64,000 bases of DNA from Flavobacterium anhuiense (GCF_004151235.1 NZ_JUIV01000006.1:62001-126000); one strand, 5' to 3'; shown: positions 1 through 9,338, counted from the stretch's first letter. The notes: generated from the sequence alone by a model not told the origin. Made by a program: numbers and translations.

Positions 1-2403
1 TTAAAAAAGATAATAATTGCTTTAACAATACTATTTTCAGCATCCATTTTTGCGCAAAAACAAGTCAGAATTGTAGAAGATTTCAACAAAAATTGGAACT
101 TTAAATTAGGAGATTATCCAGAAGCAATAAATGCAAATTTCAATACTTCGGATTGGAGAACGTTGCAATTACCACACGATTGGAGTATTGAAGGCGCATT
201 TGATAAAGATGCAAAAACCAAACAAGCGCAAGGATTTTTACCTGCAGGAAAAGGTTGGTATCGTAAAACTTTTACTATTCCGGCGAGTTGGAAAAGCAAA
301 ACAGTTTCAATTGAATTTGATGGTGTTTTTAAGAATAGCGAAGTTTTTATAAACGGTAAATCATTGGGAGTTCGTCCAAATGGCTATATTTCTTTTGGTT
401 ATGATTTGACTCATTATTTAAAGTTCGGAAAATCAAATACTATTGCTGTAAAAGTAGATAATGATTCACAACCTAATTCAAGATGGTACACAGGTTCTGG
501 GATTTACAGAAATGTGCGTTTAGTTGCGAGTGAAAAACTGCATGTAGGGAAGTGGGGAACTTTTGTAACTACTCCAGAAGTTTCAGCCGAAAAATCAAAA
601 ATGCATTTAGAAGTTACCATTGATAATGATAATGCTTCTGCGAAAGAATTTAGACTAGTCACGTCGATCGTAGATTCAAAAAATATTGAAGTGGCAAATA
701 TGACTTCAATAGAAAAAATCGGAGCTAAAACCTCAGAAAAAAAGATACATAATCTAGAAGTAAAACAGCCAAAATTATGGAGTCTAGAAAATCCGTATTT
801 GTATAAAGTCATTACAAAAATCTACCAAAAATCGAAGTTGGTTGACAATTATGAGACGCCGCTTGGATTTAGATTTTTTAATTTCGATTCAGAAAAAGGA
901 TTTTCTTTAAATGGTGTTCCAACCAAGATATTAGGAGTTTGCCTGCATCATGATAATGGCGCTTTGGGAGCGGTAGAAAACATTCATGCGGTTAGAAGAA
1001 AACTGACTTTGATGAAAGAAATGGGAGCAAACGCTATTAGAATGTCACATAATCCGCATTCTTTGGAAATGATGCAATTGTGCGACGAAATGGGATTCAT
1101 CGTTCAGGATGAAGCTTTTGATGTTTGGAAAAAGAAAAAAGTAACCAACGATTACCATAAAGATTGGGATGCTTGGCACAAACAAGATTTAGAAGATTTT
1201 ATCAAAAGAGATCGCAATCATCCGTCGGTGATGATGTGGAGTATTGGGAACGAAATCAGAGAACAATTTGATTCGACTGGAATTGCAATTACTAGAGAAT
1301 TGGCTAAAATCGTAAAATCATTGGACACAACCCGTCCTGTAACTTCGGCTTTGACAGAGAATGTAATTGAGAAAAACTTTATTTATCAATCTGGAGCTTT
1401 AGATCTTTTAGGTTTCAATTACAAACATGAAGATTACAAATATTTCCCAACGAAATTTAAAGGACAAAAAATCTTGGCTTCAGAAAGTGTTTCGGCTCTA
1501 GAAACGCGTGGACATTACGACCAATCGGATGTTATAAAAGCCTGGCCAACAAAACACGGCGCTCCGTTTGACGGAAATGCAGATTGGACGGTTTCTGCTT
1601 ACGATCAGGTAAAATCGTATTGGGGCGCAACACACGAAGAAAACTGGAAAACAATTAAAAGTCAGGATTTCATGGCGGGAACTTTTATCTGGACAGGATT
1701 TGATTATATCGGCGAACCTGATCCGTATCCGTATCCTGCGAGAAGTTCGTATTTTGGAATCGTAGATTTAGCTGGACTTCCGAAAGATGTGTATTATATG
1801 TACCAAAGCGAATGGTCAAAGAAAACGGTTTTGCATATTTTACCGCATTGGAACTGGACAAAAGATCAGGAAATTAACGTTTGGGCTTATTACAATAATG
1901 CAGATGAAGTGGAATTATTCTTAAACGGAAAATCACTTGGAACAAAATCAAAACAAAATGATGATTTGCATATTTCATGGAAAGTGAAGTTCGAGCCTGG
2001 AACTTTAAAAGCAGTTTCAAGAAAGAATGGGAAAGTGGTTTTAGAAAAGGAAATCAAAACTGCGGGACAAGCTTCTAAAATTGATTTAAAAGTTGATAAA
2101 CCATCAATTAAAAATGATACTTACGATTTGGTTTACGTAACCGTTTCAATGCTTGAGAAAGATGGAAACTTAGTGCCAAACGCAATGGATTTAGTCAATT
2201 TTGAAGTAACTGGCGGAGGAAAATTAGTTGGAGTTGATAATGGATATCAAGCCAACTTGGAATCGTTTAAAGCCAATTCCTGTAAGTTGTTTAATGGGAA
2301 ATGTGTTGTGATTATTCAGTCTAATGGGAAGAAAGAAAATATTCAGTTGAAAGCAACAACTGCTGGTTTACAGGCCTCAACGATTAAAGTTAAAGTGAAT
2401 TAA
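1..2403 (+). CDS. GH2 glycoside hydrolase, beta-galactosidase type (5' end cut by window)
   Basis: Secreted or periplasmic retaining glycosidase, probably a beta-galactosidase, with beta-mannosidase or beta-glucuronidase possible. The frame is open from base 1: the first codons read LKKIIIALTILFSASIFAQ, a signal peptide, so only about one start codon lies outside the window. An internal ATG at 163 is not the true start. Domains follow the GH2 order: jelly-roll sugar-binding domain, immunoglobulin-like domain, TIM barrel, then DUF4982-like and Big-type C-terminal domains. Counting codons from base 1, the acid/base is E418 in SIGNEI and the nucleophile is E495 in ASESVS. The length is usual for this subgroup. 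It is separated from the other glycan genes by two unrelated small genes. Family call sure; substrate inferred. Confidence 0.9.
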   Translation, partial: LKKIIIALTILFSASIFAQKQVRIVEDFNKNWNFKLGDYPEAINANFNTSDWRTLQLPHDWSIEGAFDKDAKTKQAQGFLPAGKGWYRKTFTIPASWKSKTVSIEFDGVFKNSEVFINGKSLGVRPNGYISFGYDLTHYLKFGKSNTIAVKVDNDSQPNSRWYTGSGIYRNVRLVASEKLHVGKWGTFVTTPEVSAEKSKMHLEVTIDNDNASAKEFRLVTSIVDSKNIEVANMTSIEKIGAKTSEKKIHNLEVKQPKLWSLENPYLYKVITKIYQKSKLVDNYETPLGFRFFNFDSEKGFSLNGVPTKILGVCLHHDNGALGAVENIHAVRRKLTLMKEMGANAIRMSHNPHSLEMMQLCDEMGFIVQDEAFDVWKKKKVTNDYHKDWDAWHKQDLEDFIKRDRNHPSVMMWSIGNEIREQFDSTGIAITRELAKIVKSLDTTRPVTSALTENVIEKNFIYQSGALDLLGFNYKHEDYKYFPTKFKGQKILASESVSALETRGHYDQSDVIKAWPTKHGAPFDGNADWTVSAYDQVKSYWGATHEENWKTIKSQDFMAGTFIWTGFDYIGEPDPYPYPARSSYFGIVDLAGLPKDVYYMYQSEWSKKTVLHILPHWNWTKDQEINVWAYYNNADEVELFLNGKSLGTKSKQNDDLHISWKVKFEPGTLKAVSRKNGKVVLEKEIKTAGQASKIDLKVDKPSIKNDTYDLVYVTVSMLEKDGNLVPNAMDLVNFEVTGGGKLVGVDNGYQANLESFKANSCKLFNGKCVVIIQSNGKKENIQLKATTAGLQASTIKVKVN

Positions 2404-2456
2404 TCTCGCAATCCCTGGATTGCCATATTCTTTATACATTTATAAAAAAAAATGAA

Positions 2457-3014
2457 ATGACTCCAACTTTCTTCGCAAATCAATCAGAATTTAGAAAATG
2501 GCTTGAGAAAAACCATCAAAACGAAAAAGAGCTTTTGGTTGGTTTTTATAAAGTAACAAGCGGAAAGCCTTCTGTAAGCTGGCCAGAATCTGTAGATCAG
2601 GCACTTTGTTTTGGATGGATTGATGGTGTCAGAAAGTCTATTGACAAGGATAGTTATACAATTCGATTTACTCCGAGAAAACCTTCTAGCATTTGGAGTG
2701 CGATTAATATTCAGAAAATGGAAGATTTGACTAAAGCTGGATTAATGACAGATGCGGGCTTGAAAGCTTTTAGTTTTAGAACTGAAAATAAGTCTAAGAT
2801 TTATTCGCACGAAAAAGAGCCAGTTCCGCTTTTGGAATCTTATGAAAAAGAGTTTAAAAGCAATAAAGTCGCTTGGGAGTTTTTTGAAAAACAAGCACCT
2901 TCATACAAGAAAGTGATGATTCATTGGATTATGAGCGCCAAACAGGAAAAAACACAGTTGTCACGACTTGAAAAAACTATTTTAGAAAGCGAAAAACAGA
3001 AAAGAGTCATGTAA
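2457..3014 (+). CDS. YdeI/OmpD-associated family protein
   Basis: A 185-residue cytoplasmic protein with no signal peptide or membrane segment. The N-terminal part has the family pattern: FRKWLEKNH, LLVGFYKV, a stretch ending in ALCFGWIDGV, then FTPRKPSSIWS. The C-terminal helical part is rich in Lys and Glu and resembles the OmdA domain. Members have been described as bacteriocin-protection or OmpD-associated proteins, but the biochemical role is unclear. It lies 53 bases after the GH2 gene and 48 bases before a membrane protein gene. Nothing links it to glycan use beyond position. Confidence 0.8.
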   Translation: MTPTFFANQSEFRKWLEKNHQNEKELLVGFYKVTSGKPSVSWPESVDQALCFGWIDGVRKSIDKDSYTIRFTPRKPSSIWSAINIQKMEDLTKAGLMTDAGLKAFSFRTENKSKIYSHEKEPVPLLESYEKEFKSNKVAWEFFEKQAPSYKKVMIHWIMSAKQEKTQLSRLEKTILESEKQKRVM

Positions 3015-3062
3015 ATATTTCGAATAAAATCGTTACTTTAGTAATCTGACTTTTAGTGAAAT

Positions 3063-3707
3063 ATGGAAAAAGAAAATACCACGACAATTAAAGGGGAAAT
3101 TTTGCTGGGTATTATTTTTGCTCTCGAATTGTACGCTTTGCCAACGCAGTTTTATTTGTTATTAGAAGGAGGTCAATTTACCTTTTTTAGTGCTGCAGTC
3201 CGCTTTTTTAGTTTCTTTACCATTACAACAAATTCTATAGTTTTCATTTGCTCTGCCATGATATTGTTTGGCGGAAAAAGTGCAATAAATGCCTTCTTTA
3301 GAAAAAGTACAACAATCACAGCAATTACAGTTTATATTTTGATTGTTGGAATTGTTTTTAATTTGCTTCTGCGTTCCATTGTTGATTTACAAGGACATCA
3401 TCGAATAGTGAGCGAAATTTTTCATGTCGTTGTTCCCATTTTATTTTTCTTTTTCTGGCTGTTTTTTGTTAGTCCAGAGAAAATTTCTTTTAAAACTATT
3501 TGGTTTTGGTTGTTATATCCCATTATTTACATGATTTATACTCTATTTCATGGTTTTATTTCCAGCTTTTACCCTTATCCCTTTATTGATGTTACAAAAC
3601 TAGGATTGCAAACTGCACTTATAAATGGAGTTTTTGTTCTAATTGCTTTTGTGGTTTTGTCTGTTATTTTGATTTCGATTTCGAAAATTAGAACCAAAAC
3701 GGTTTAA
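3063..3707 (+). CDS. Pr6Pr-family integral membrane protein
   Basis: A 214-residue, very hydrophobic protein with about six membrane segments. The pattern of an aromatic-rich second segment with TITTNSIVF, a GHHRIVSEIFHVVVPI loop-helix and a FHGFISSFYPYPFIDV segment matches the Pr6Pr family, related to FAR-17a/AIG1-like proteins. No catalytic role can be assigned from the sequence alone. It has its own short upstream gap and precedes the GH29 gene on the same strand. It is probably not part of the glycan pathway. Confidence 0.7.
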   Translation: MEKENTTTIKGEILLGIIFALELYALPTQFYLLLEGGQFTFFSAAVRFFSFFTITTNSIVFICSAMILFGGKSAINAFFRKSTTITAITVYILIVGIVFNLLLRSIVDLQGHHRIVSEIFHVVVPILFFFFWLFFVSPEKISFKTIWFWLLYPIIYMIYTLFHGFISSFYPYPFIDVTKLGLQTALINGVFVLIAFVVLSVILISISKIRTKTV

Positions 3708-3792
3708 AAATTGCTGTTGGTCGAAATTCTAAACAATAGATTTCAATTTATACTACATTTATGCTGTACAGACTATTTTAAAGCAACCAGCA

Positions 3793-5886
3793 ATGAAAAA
3801 AATATTCCTTTCCTTATGTCTTTTTGGTGTAATTTCTAATGCTTCAAGTCAGGAATTTGCCAATGCGCCAAAGCCTTTTGGACCAGTTCCGACGCAAAAG
3901 CAAATTGATTGGCAGGAAATGGAATTCTACGCTTTTGTGCATTTTTCATTAAATACATTTACCAATAAAGAATGGGGTTATGGTGACGAATCGCCAGAGC
4001 TTTTTAATCCTTCGCAGTTAGATGTCCGTCAATGGGCGCGCGTGGTAAAAGAAGCTGGAATGAAAGGAATTATTTTAGTTGCCAAACATCATGATGGATT
4101 TTGTCTTTGGCCTTCGGCTTATACAGAACGTTCAGTTAAAAATTCGCCTTGGGAAAACGGAAAAGGTGATTTAGTAAAGGAACTGGCTGCTGCTTGCAAA
4201 GAATACGATTTAAAGTTAGGTTTATATCTTTCGCCTTGGGATCGAAATCATCCGCAATATGGAAAACCTGAATATATCACCTATTTCAGAAATCAATTAA
4301 AAGAATTATTGACCAATTACGGAGATGTTTTCGAAATGTGGTTTGATGGCGCAAATGGTGGAGATGGCTATTATGGCGGCGCAAACGAAACTAGAAAAAT
4401 CAATACACTTACGTATTATAATTGGGATGAAACGTACAAATTAATTTACGATATCGCACCAAAAACTTTAGTTTGGGGAGTTGGACCGTCTGAAGCAAGA
4501 TGGATTGGAAACGAAGAAGGACGTGCAGGAAAAACCAATTGGTCGTTACTTCGTCAGAAAGATGAATTGGCAGGAAAAGTACATTATACAGAGTTTATGT
4601 CTGGTCATGAAGATGGCGAAAAATGGGTTCCGGGAGAAGCCGATGTTTCTATCAGACCAGGATGGTTTTATCATTCAGTAGAGGATGATAAAGTGCGTTC
4701 GCTTGACGAAATGGTGGATATTTATTACGAATCGATTGGACGAAATGCTACTTTGTTGTTAAATCTTCCAGTGGATAGACGTGGTTTGGTTCATGAAAAT
4801 GATGAAGCAAGATTAAAAGAACTAGTTGCTACAATTAAGGCCGATTTCAAAACAGAATTATTGGCAGGAACGCAGGTTCAGGCTTCAAACATTCGTGGAA
4901 ACGATCCTAATTTTGGTCCGCAAAATGTTATCGACGGAAATAAAAATACCTATTGGGCAACAGATGATAAAGTAAAAGAGGCTTCGGTTGAATTTACTTT
5001 TAAAAAGCCCACGACAATCAATAGAGTTTTACTTCAAGAATATATTAAATTGGGTCAGCGTGTAAAAGCATTTTCTATTGAAGCAAAAGTGGACGGAAAA
5101 TGGGAAACTATTGCTAACGAAACTACAATTGGTTACAAAAGAATTTTGCGTTTGAATCGAGTTACGGCTTCAGCACTTAGAGTCAATGTTTTGGATGCTA
5201 AAGCAGGATTTGTAATCAGTACAGTTGAGGCTTACAATGCACCGACTTTTGTAAAAGAACCGCAGATTTTTAGAGATAAAAATGGTTTGGTTACTATTAA
5301 ATCGGAAGAAGGAAATGCGATCTATTACACTATGGATGGAAAAACACCTACTGAAAAAAGTACTTTGTATAAAGCGCCATTCATATATAATAAGGAAGTA
5401 GAAATTAAAGCTATTTCAAGAAATACGAAAGAGAAAATCAATAGTGGCATAAAGTCGGCAAAATATGGAGTTTCTAAAGAAAAATGGAAAGTAACTTCGG
5501 TTTCGAGTGGTGACAGCAAATCTGTAGAACGAATAATTGATGGAAATCCAGACACAGATTGGGGATTTGGAAATGATGAAAACAAGCTGCCGCAAACTGT
5601 TGTTATAGATATGGGAGAATTGATTAGTATTAAAGGTTTTACTTATACGCCGCAACAAGTTGGCAACAATTTAAATTTGATTTCAAATTATGAATTGTAC
5701 ACAAGTGTAGACAGTTTTTATTGGGACAAACAATCAGAAGGAGAGTTTTCGAATATTAAACATAACCCAATTGAACAAGTTAAAAGTTTTTCTGCGGTTA
5801 AAGCAAGATTTTTGAAATTTGTCGCTACAGCTGCGGTAGGAAAAGCGCAAACAGTTTCGATTGCTGAAATTGGTGTTGTAGAATAA
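3793..5886 (+). CDS. GH29 alpha-L-fucosidase with F5/8 type C domain
   Basis: Removes alpha-linked fucose by a retaining mechanism, outside the cytoplasm. The 697-residue protein starts with a signal peptide ending near NASSQ. The GH29 barrel covers about residues 25-355, with VAKHHDGFCLWPS and the nucleophile D185 in MWFDGANGG. It resembles the alpha-1,3/4-fucosidase subgroup rather than the broad-specificity one. A discoidin-like F5/8 C domain (about 360-480), a chitobiase C-terminal-like segment (YYTMDGKTPTEKS) and a second discoidin-like domain follow. The last codons, for VSIAEIGVVE and stop, are repeated just downstream (see 5854-6017). It probably acts with the GH35 and GH20 enzymes further right. 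Confidence 0.93.
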   Translation: MKKIFLSLCLFGVISNASSQEFANAPKPFGPVPTQKQIDWQEMEFYAFVHFSLNTFTNKEWGYGDESPELFNPSQLDVRQWARVVKEAGMKGIILVAKHHDGFCLWPSAYTERSVKNSPWENGKGDLVKELAAACKEYDLKLGLYLSPWDRNHPQYGKPEYITYFRNQLKELLTNYGDVFEMWFDGANGGDGYYGGANETRKINTLTYYNWDETYKLIYDIAPKTLVWGVGPSEARWIGNEEGRAGKTNWSLLRQKDELAGKVHYTEFMSGHEDGEKWVPGEADVSIRPGWFYHSVEDDKVRSLDEMVDIYYESIGRNATLLLNLPVDRRGLVHENDEARLKELVATIKADFKTELLAGTQVQASNIRGNDPNFGPQNVIDGNKNTYWATDDKVKEASVEFTFKKPTTINRVLLQEYIKLGQRVKAFSIEAKVDGKWETIANETTIGYKRILRLNRVTASALRVNVLDAKAGFVISTVEAYNAPTFVKEPQIFRDKNGLVTIKSEEGNAIYYTMDGKTPTEKSTLYKAPFIYNKEVEIKAISRNTKEKINSGIKSAKYGVSKEKWKVTSVSSGDSKSVERIIDGNPDTDWGFGNDENKLPQTVVIDMGELISIKGFTYTPQQVGNNLNLISNYELYTSVDSFYWDKQSEGEFSNIKHNPIEQVKSFSAVKARFLKFVATAAVGKAQTVSIAEIGVVE

Positions 5887-6017
5887 AACACAGGTTTCTA
5901 GTAAAAATCATTCCGTAGGAATGTTTCGTCGGTAGTTTCGATTGCAGAAATAGGAGTTGCGGAATGAATCATAGGTTTTCAGAAACAATTCATTTCGTAG
6001 GAATGTTTCGTCGGTAG
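5854..6017 (+). repeat. Tandem duplication of the GH29 3' tail
   Basis: The last 33 bases of the fucosidase gene plus about 48 bases downstream (5854-5934) recur at 5935-6017. The second copy reads in frame VSIAEIGVAE and stop. Its differences from the first copy are almost all third-base changes, so it looks like the tail of a once-functional homologous gene. Both copies end in the same hairpin-bearing downstream sequence. Confidence 0.8.
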
Positions 6018-6160
6018 AACCAAATTTGCGTTAAGATTATACGTTGCGTAGGAACGTTCGATTTATAAAATAGGGTTCCATTTCTATGAATTAGGTGTTC
6101 CTACGGAACACAATTTAATGCAATATTTTTTTTCTACCTACGAGATATACCTACGGAATA
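5909..6160. repeat. Cluster of short REP-like hairpins
   Basis: Several small palindromes share a CGTAGGAA/TTCCTACG core: CATTCCGTAGGAATG at 5909-5923, a variant at 5991-6005, a variant at 6043-6055, TGTTCCTACGGAACA at 6096-6110, and degenerate copies near 6136-6160. Most are stems of about six base pairs with a three-base loop. They fill the first half of the gap between the fucosidase and nagB genes. No gene is seen in this gap. Confidence 0.7.
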
Positions 6161-6207
6161 TTAAAATATAATTCGCTTGCAGAAGTGACTATAATAAATC
6201 TGCAATT

Positions 6208-6245
6208 ATCCGTGTTTTCGCAAAGCGAATCTGTTCTATCCGCGT
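6208..6245. repeat. Dispersed 'ATCCGCGT' repeat, copy 1
   Basis: The segment has the pattern ATCCGYGTTTTCGCAAAGCG followed by AATCYGTTYYATCCGCGT. Related copies lie at 36418-36446 (opposite orientation) and 36625-36662. The core TTCGCAAAGCGAA is a small palindrome. The rest of 6246-6365 shows no recognisable feature. Confidence 0.65.
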
Positions 6246-6365
6246 ATTATTTCATTCCTATTTTGTTTTCTGACGAACGGCAGCCGCTATTAGTCGAATT
6301 TTTACTACGAGCGGATAATTTAATTCTACTTTTATCTTGTGTTAATTAAAACAGCAAGCGCGAGC

Positions 6366-8279
6366 ATGATTAAAGAAGATATAGGTTTTAGAGAAGCAGG
6401 AAAATTTGAGGAGACTCGTTTTGAGAAAATTCATAACGTTATTTTCGAATCGTCTCAGGAAGCTTCTTTATTGGTTGCTCGTGAAATCGCTAATTTAATT
6501 CAGAGAAAAAGTGAGCTGAACGAACCTTGCGTTTTAGGTTTGGCTACTGGATCTTCTCCTATCAAAGTGTATGAAGAACTGGTTAGAATGCACAAAGAGG
6601 AAGGACTTAGTTTTGCTGGTGTCGTGACCTTCAATTTGGACGAATATTATCCTATGGATAAAAATGATATTCAGAGTTATTATCATTTTATGCATGAACA
6701 TCTATTTAATCATGTCAATATTCACCCAGAAAACATCAATATTCCAGACGGGCAGGTGAGTGCCGAGGAATTGCAGCAATATTGTATTGATTATGAGATG
6801 AAAATTATTTCTTACGGAGGATTAGATTTTCAGCTTTTAGGAATAGGAAGAACGGGACATATTGGGTTTAATGAACCTGGTTCTCACGTAAACTCAGGAA
6901 CCAGAAGCATTACATTAGATCATATCACAAGAGTTGATGCGGCCGCTTCTTTTTTAGGAATAGATAATGTTCCTAGAAAAGCCATTACAATGGGAATTGG
7001 AACCGTAAGAAATGCAAAACGAATTGTTTTACTGGGTTGGGGAATTAGTAAAGCAGGAATTATAAAAAAAACAATCGAAGGAGAAATTTCTTCGCAAGTA
7101 CCGGCTACGTATTTACAAGAGCATCACAACACAACATTTGTTCTAGATACAGAAGCTTCATCTGAATTGACAAGAGTGAAAACGCCTTGGCTAGTAAAGT
7201 CTTGTGTTTGGACAGATGAATTAAAATTAAAAGCGGTGGCTTGGTTAAGTGAGTTGACTAAAAAGCCGTTTTTGAAACTGACTGATAAAGATTATAACGA
7301 CAATGGGATGTCAAGTCTTTTAACGGAAGAAGGAACTGCATACGATTTGAACATTAAGATGTTTAATAAAATGCAGCAAACGATTACGGGATGGCCAGGC
7401 GGGAAACCAAATGCTGATGATACGTATAGACCAGAACGTTCTGTGCCAGAAAAGAAAAGAGTAATCATTTTCAGTCCGCATCCTGATGACGATGTGATTT
7501 CGATGGGAGGAACTTTTGACCGTTTGATAGAGCAGGGACATGAAGTTCATGTCGCATATCAAACCTCTGGAAATATTGCCGTTTCTAATGAAGAAGCGTT
7601 GAAATTTGCTGAAATTTCGAAAGCATTGCATCCAGATTCTAGAATGTCTGATAAAATAATCGAATTTCTTCAGAATAGAACTGGAAATGAGATCGATTCA
7701 TTAGAAGTAAGAAAATTAAAAGGATTAATTAGAAGAAGTGAATCTTTCGGAGCAACTCGCTATTTAAGTTTGCCAGATTCGAATGTACACTTTTTAGATC
7801 TTCCATTTTACGAAACGGGAACTGTTAAAAAGAATAATCTTTCAGATGCAGATATCGATATTATGTCTGATATTATAGAAAGAATAAAACCGCATCAAAT
7901 TTATGCCGCAGGAGATTTAGTAGATCCGCACGGAACTCATAAAGTGTGTCTAGACAGTTTGTTTGAAGCTTTGAAAAGATTAAAACACAAAGACTTTATG
8001 AACGATTGCTGGGTTTGGCTTTATAGAGGAGCTTGGCATGAATGGGAATCGTACCAAATTGACATGGCAGTACCAATGAGTCCTGATCAGGTTTTAAAGA
8101 AACGACATGCTATTTTTTATCACCAGTCTCAAAAAGACGGCGTTATGTTTCAAGGTGATGACAGCAGAGAGTTTTGGGTGCGAGTTGAAGACAGAAACAG
8201 ATTGACTGCAGAAAAATACCACAGCTTAGGATTAGCAGATTATTCGGCTATTGAGGCGTTTAAACGTTATCATTTCTAA
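6366..8279 (+). CDS. nagB: NagB-like glucosamine-6-phosphate deaminase fused to PIG-L/LmbE deacetylase
   Basis: Cytoplasmic enzyme for GlcNAc catabolism. The N-terminal half (about residues 30-280) is the deaminase that turns glucosamine-6-P into fructose-6-P and ammonia: LGLATGSSPIKVYEEL, FNLDEYYPM and GRTGHIGFNEPGSH carry the expected active-site residues. The C-terminal half (about 360-637) is a PIG-L/LmbE fold with the zinc motif SPHPDDDVISMGG and a second ligand site DPHGTHK, as in N-acetylglucosamine deacetylases. I chose ATG 6366; a GTG at 6339 is in frame but lacks support. The fusion could supply deacetylation and deamination in one chain. It fits use of GlcNAc released by the neighbouring enzymes. 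Confidence 0.88.
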   Translation: MIKEDIGFREAGKFEETRFEKIHNVIFESSQEASLLVAREIANLIQRKSELNEPCVLGLATGSSPIKVYEELVRMHKEEGLSFAGVVTFNLDEYYPMDKNDIQSYYHFMHEHLFNHVNIHPENINIPDGQVSAEELQQYCIDYEMKIISYGGLDFQLLGIGRTGHIGFNEPGSHVNSGTRSITLDHITRVDAAASFLGIDNVPRKAITMGIGTVRNAKRIVLLGWGISKAGIIKKTIEGEISSQVPATYLQEHHNTTFVLDTEASSELTRVKTPWLVKSCVWTDELKLKAVAWLSELTKKPFLKLTDKDYNDNGMSSLLTEEGTAYDLNIKMFNKMQQTITGWPGGKPNADDTYRPERSVPEKKRVIIFSPHPDDDVISMGGTFDRLIEQGHEVHVAYQTSGNIAVSNEEALKFAEISKALHPDSRMSDKIIEFLQNRTGNEIDSLEVRKLKGLIRRSESFGATRYLSLPDSNVHFLDLPFYETGTVKKNNLSDADIDIMSDIIERIKPHQIYAAGDLVDPHGTHKVCLDSLFEALKRLKHKDFMNDCWVWLYRGAWHEWESYQIDMAVPMSPDQVLKKRHAIFYHQSQKDGVMFQGDDSREFWVRVEDRNRLTAEKYHSLGLADYSAIEAFKRYHF

Positions 8280-8430
8280 GTGCTTTTTGCAGCAATGAAG
8301 ATAATAGACTATTTCATGGTTTATTTTGGTTAGTTACCTATAATTGAGAGAAAATGCGGTCGTGGTTGGCCGCATTTTCGTTTTTATTTTTTTACTGCAA
8401 AGTTTTTTTACCGCAAAGTTCGCAAAGTTT

Positions 8431-8625
8431 TTTTTACCGCAAAGTGCACAAAGGATACGCAAAGTTCGCAAAGAATATTTATTCAAGCGTATATATTTTG
8501 AGAATAAAAAAGTTCGCAAAGCTTAATCGTTAAGCTTTGCGAACTTTTTTATTTTTCTTTTATATTGAGCAAAAAAACTTTGCGAACTTTGCGTAAAATC
8601 TTTGTGTGCTTTGCGGTTAAACCTT
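8431..8625. repeat. Large nested palindrome built from 'CGCAAAGTTCGCAAAG' units
   Basis: The outer arms, about 8431-8473 and 8578-8622, are imperfect inverted repeats of GCAAAG-rich units. More direct GCAAAG units lie to the left from about 8395. Nested inside is the perfect hairpin at 8506-8550. The region lies between the convergent nagB and response-regulator genes. Short open frames in it on both strands are by-products of the repeat. Confidence 0.8.
8506..8550. terminator. Perfect 21-bp hairpin, likely bidirectional terminator
   Basis: The arms 8506-8526 and 8530-8550 are exact reverse complements with a TCG loop. They end in runs of A on the left and T on the right, giving a U-tailed hairpin on either strand. 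It sits between the ends of the convergent nagB and lytTR genes. Confidence 0.75.
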
Positions 8626-9338
8626 TAGATAGAAGAGTTTAGGATTTTTTGTTTTACTTCGTCTATGTAAGATCTTCCTATAACATATCTTAACCCTTCA
8701 ATTTCGATACTGTTTCCTTCTACAGCGTCAATTTTATCAATGGCAATGGTGTATGATCTGTGTATTCTAATGAAATCTCTTTCGGGAAGTAAACTTGTGA
8801 AATCAGATAAAGTGCTGTGTATGATAAACTTTCCTGAAGTAGTGCTTATTTTTAAGTAATCTTTTAGGCTTTCGATAACTAATATTTCGTTCAAGAAAAT
8901 CTTCTTCATTTTTTTCTTGTCGATTTTCACAAAAATAAAAGGATTCTCTTTGCTGTTTTCTTGCGGAATTTTACTGGTATTGTTAAGGCGTTTGTTGATT
9001 TTGTTTACCGCTTTCATCAAACGTGGAAATTCAATTGGTTTAACCAAATAGTCCAAAACATCAAGCTCGTAAGTTTCAATTGCAAATTGGTCGTAGGCAC
9101 TTGTGATAATAAGCAAAGGAGGGTTTTCTAGACTTTTAATGAAATTAATACCGTCTAAAACAGGCATATTTATGTCCAGAAAAATTACATCTATAGTATT
9201 GTTTTTTAAGAAATTTAATCCTTCAATAGAATTACTGAAAGTGTTTACTAATTCTAAATCCTCAATCTGTTCAATATAATTTTTAATAACGTTTATTGCC
9301 AATGGCTCATCATCAATAATTAAACACTTTATTTTCAT
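8625..9338 (-). CDS. LytTR-family response regulator
   Basis: A 237-residue cytoplasmic DNA-binding regulator. The receiver domain (1-120) has the acidic pocket D9/D10, the phospho-acceptor D55 in FLDINMP, a conserved Thr/Ser in IITSAYD and the Lys in DYLVKPIEF. The C-terminal LytTR domain (about 140-235) has the pattern ILVIESLKDYLKI, RIHRSYTIAIDKID and YVIGRSYID. It lies 72 bases downstream of its partner kinase on the same strand, so the pair is likely cotranscribed. Its position, divergent from the main glycan operon, suggests control of that operon, but this is inferred. Confidence 0.93.
   Translation of the reverse strand: MKIKCLIIDDEPLAINVIKNYIEQIEDLELVNTFSNSIEGLNFLKNNTIDVIFLDINMPVLDGINFIKSLENPPLLIITSAYDQFAIETYELDVLDYLVKPIEFPRLMKAVNKINKRLNNTSKIPQENSKENPFIFVKIDKKKMKKIFLNEILVIESLKDYLKISTTSGKFIIHSTLSDFTSLLPERDFIRIHRSYTIAIDKIDAVEGNSIEIEGLRYVIGRSYIDEVKQKILNSSI

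Noticed and set aside
8334..8526. Short open frames on both strands between nagB and the response regulator
   Set aside because: They are translations of the GCAAAG-rich palindrome and overlap each other on opposite strands.
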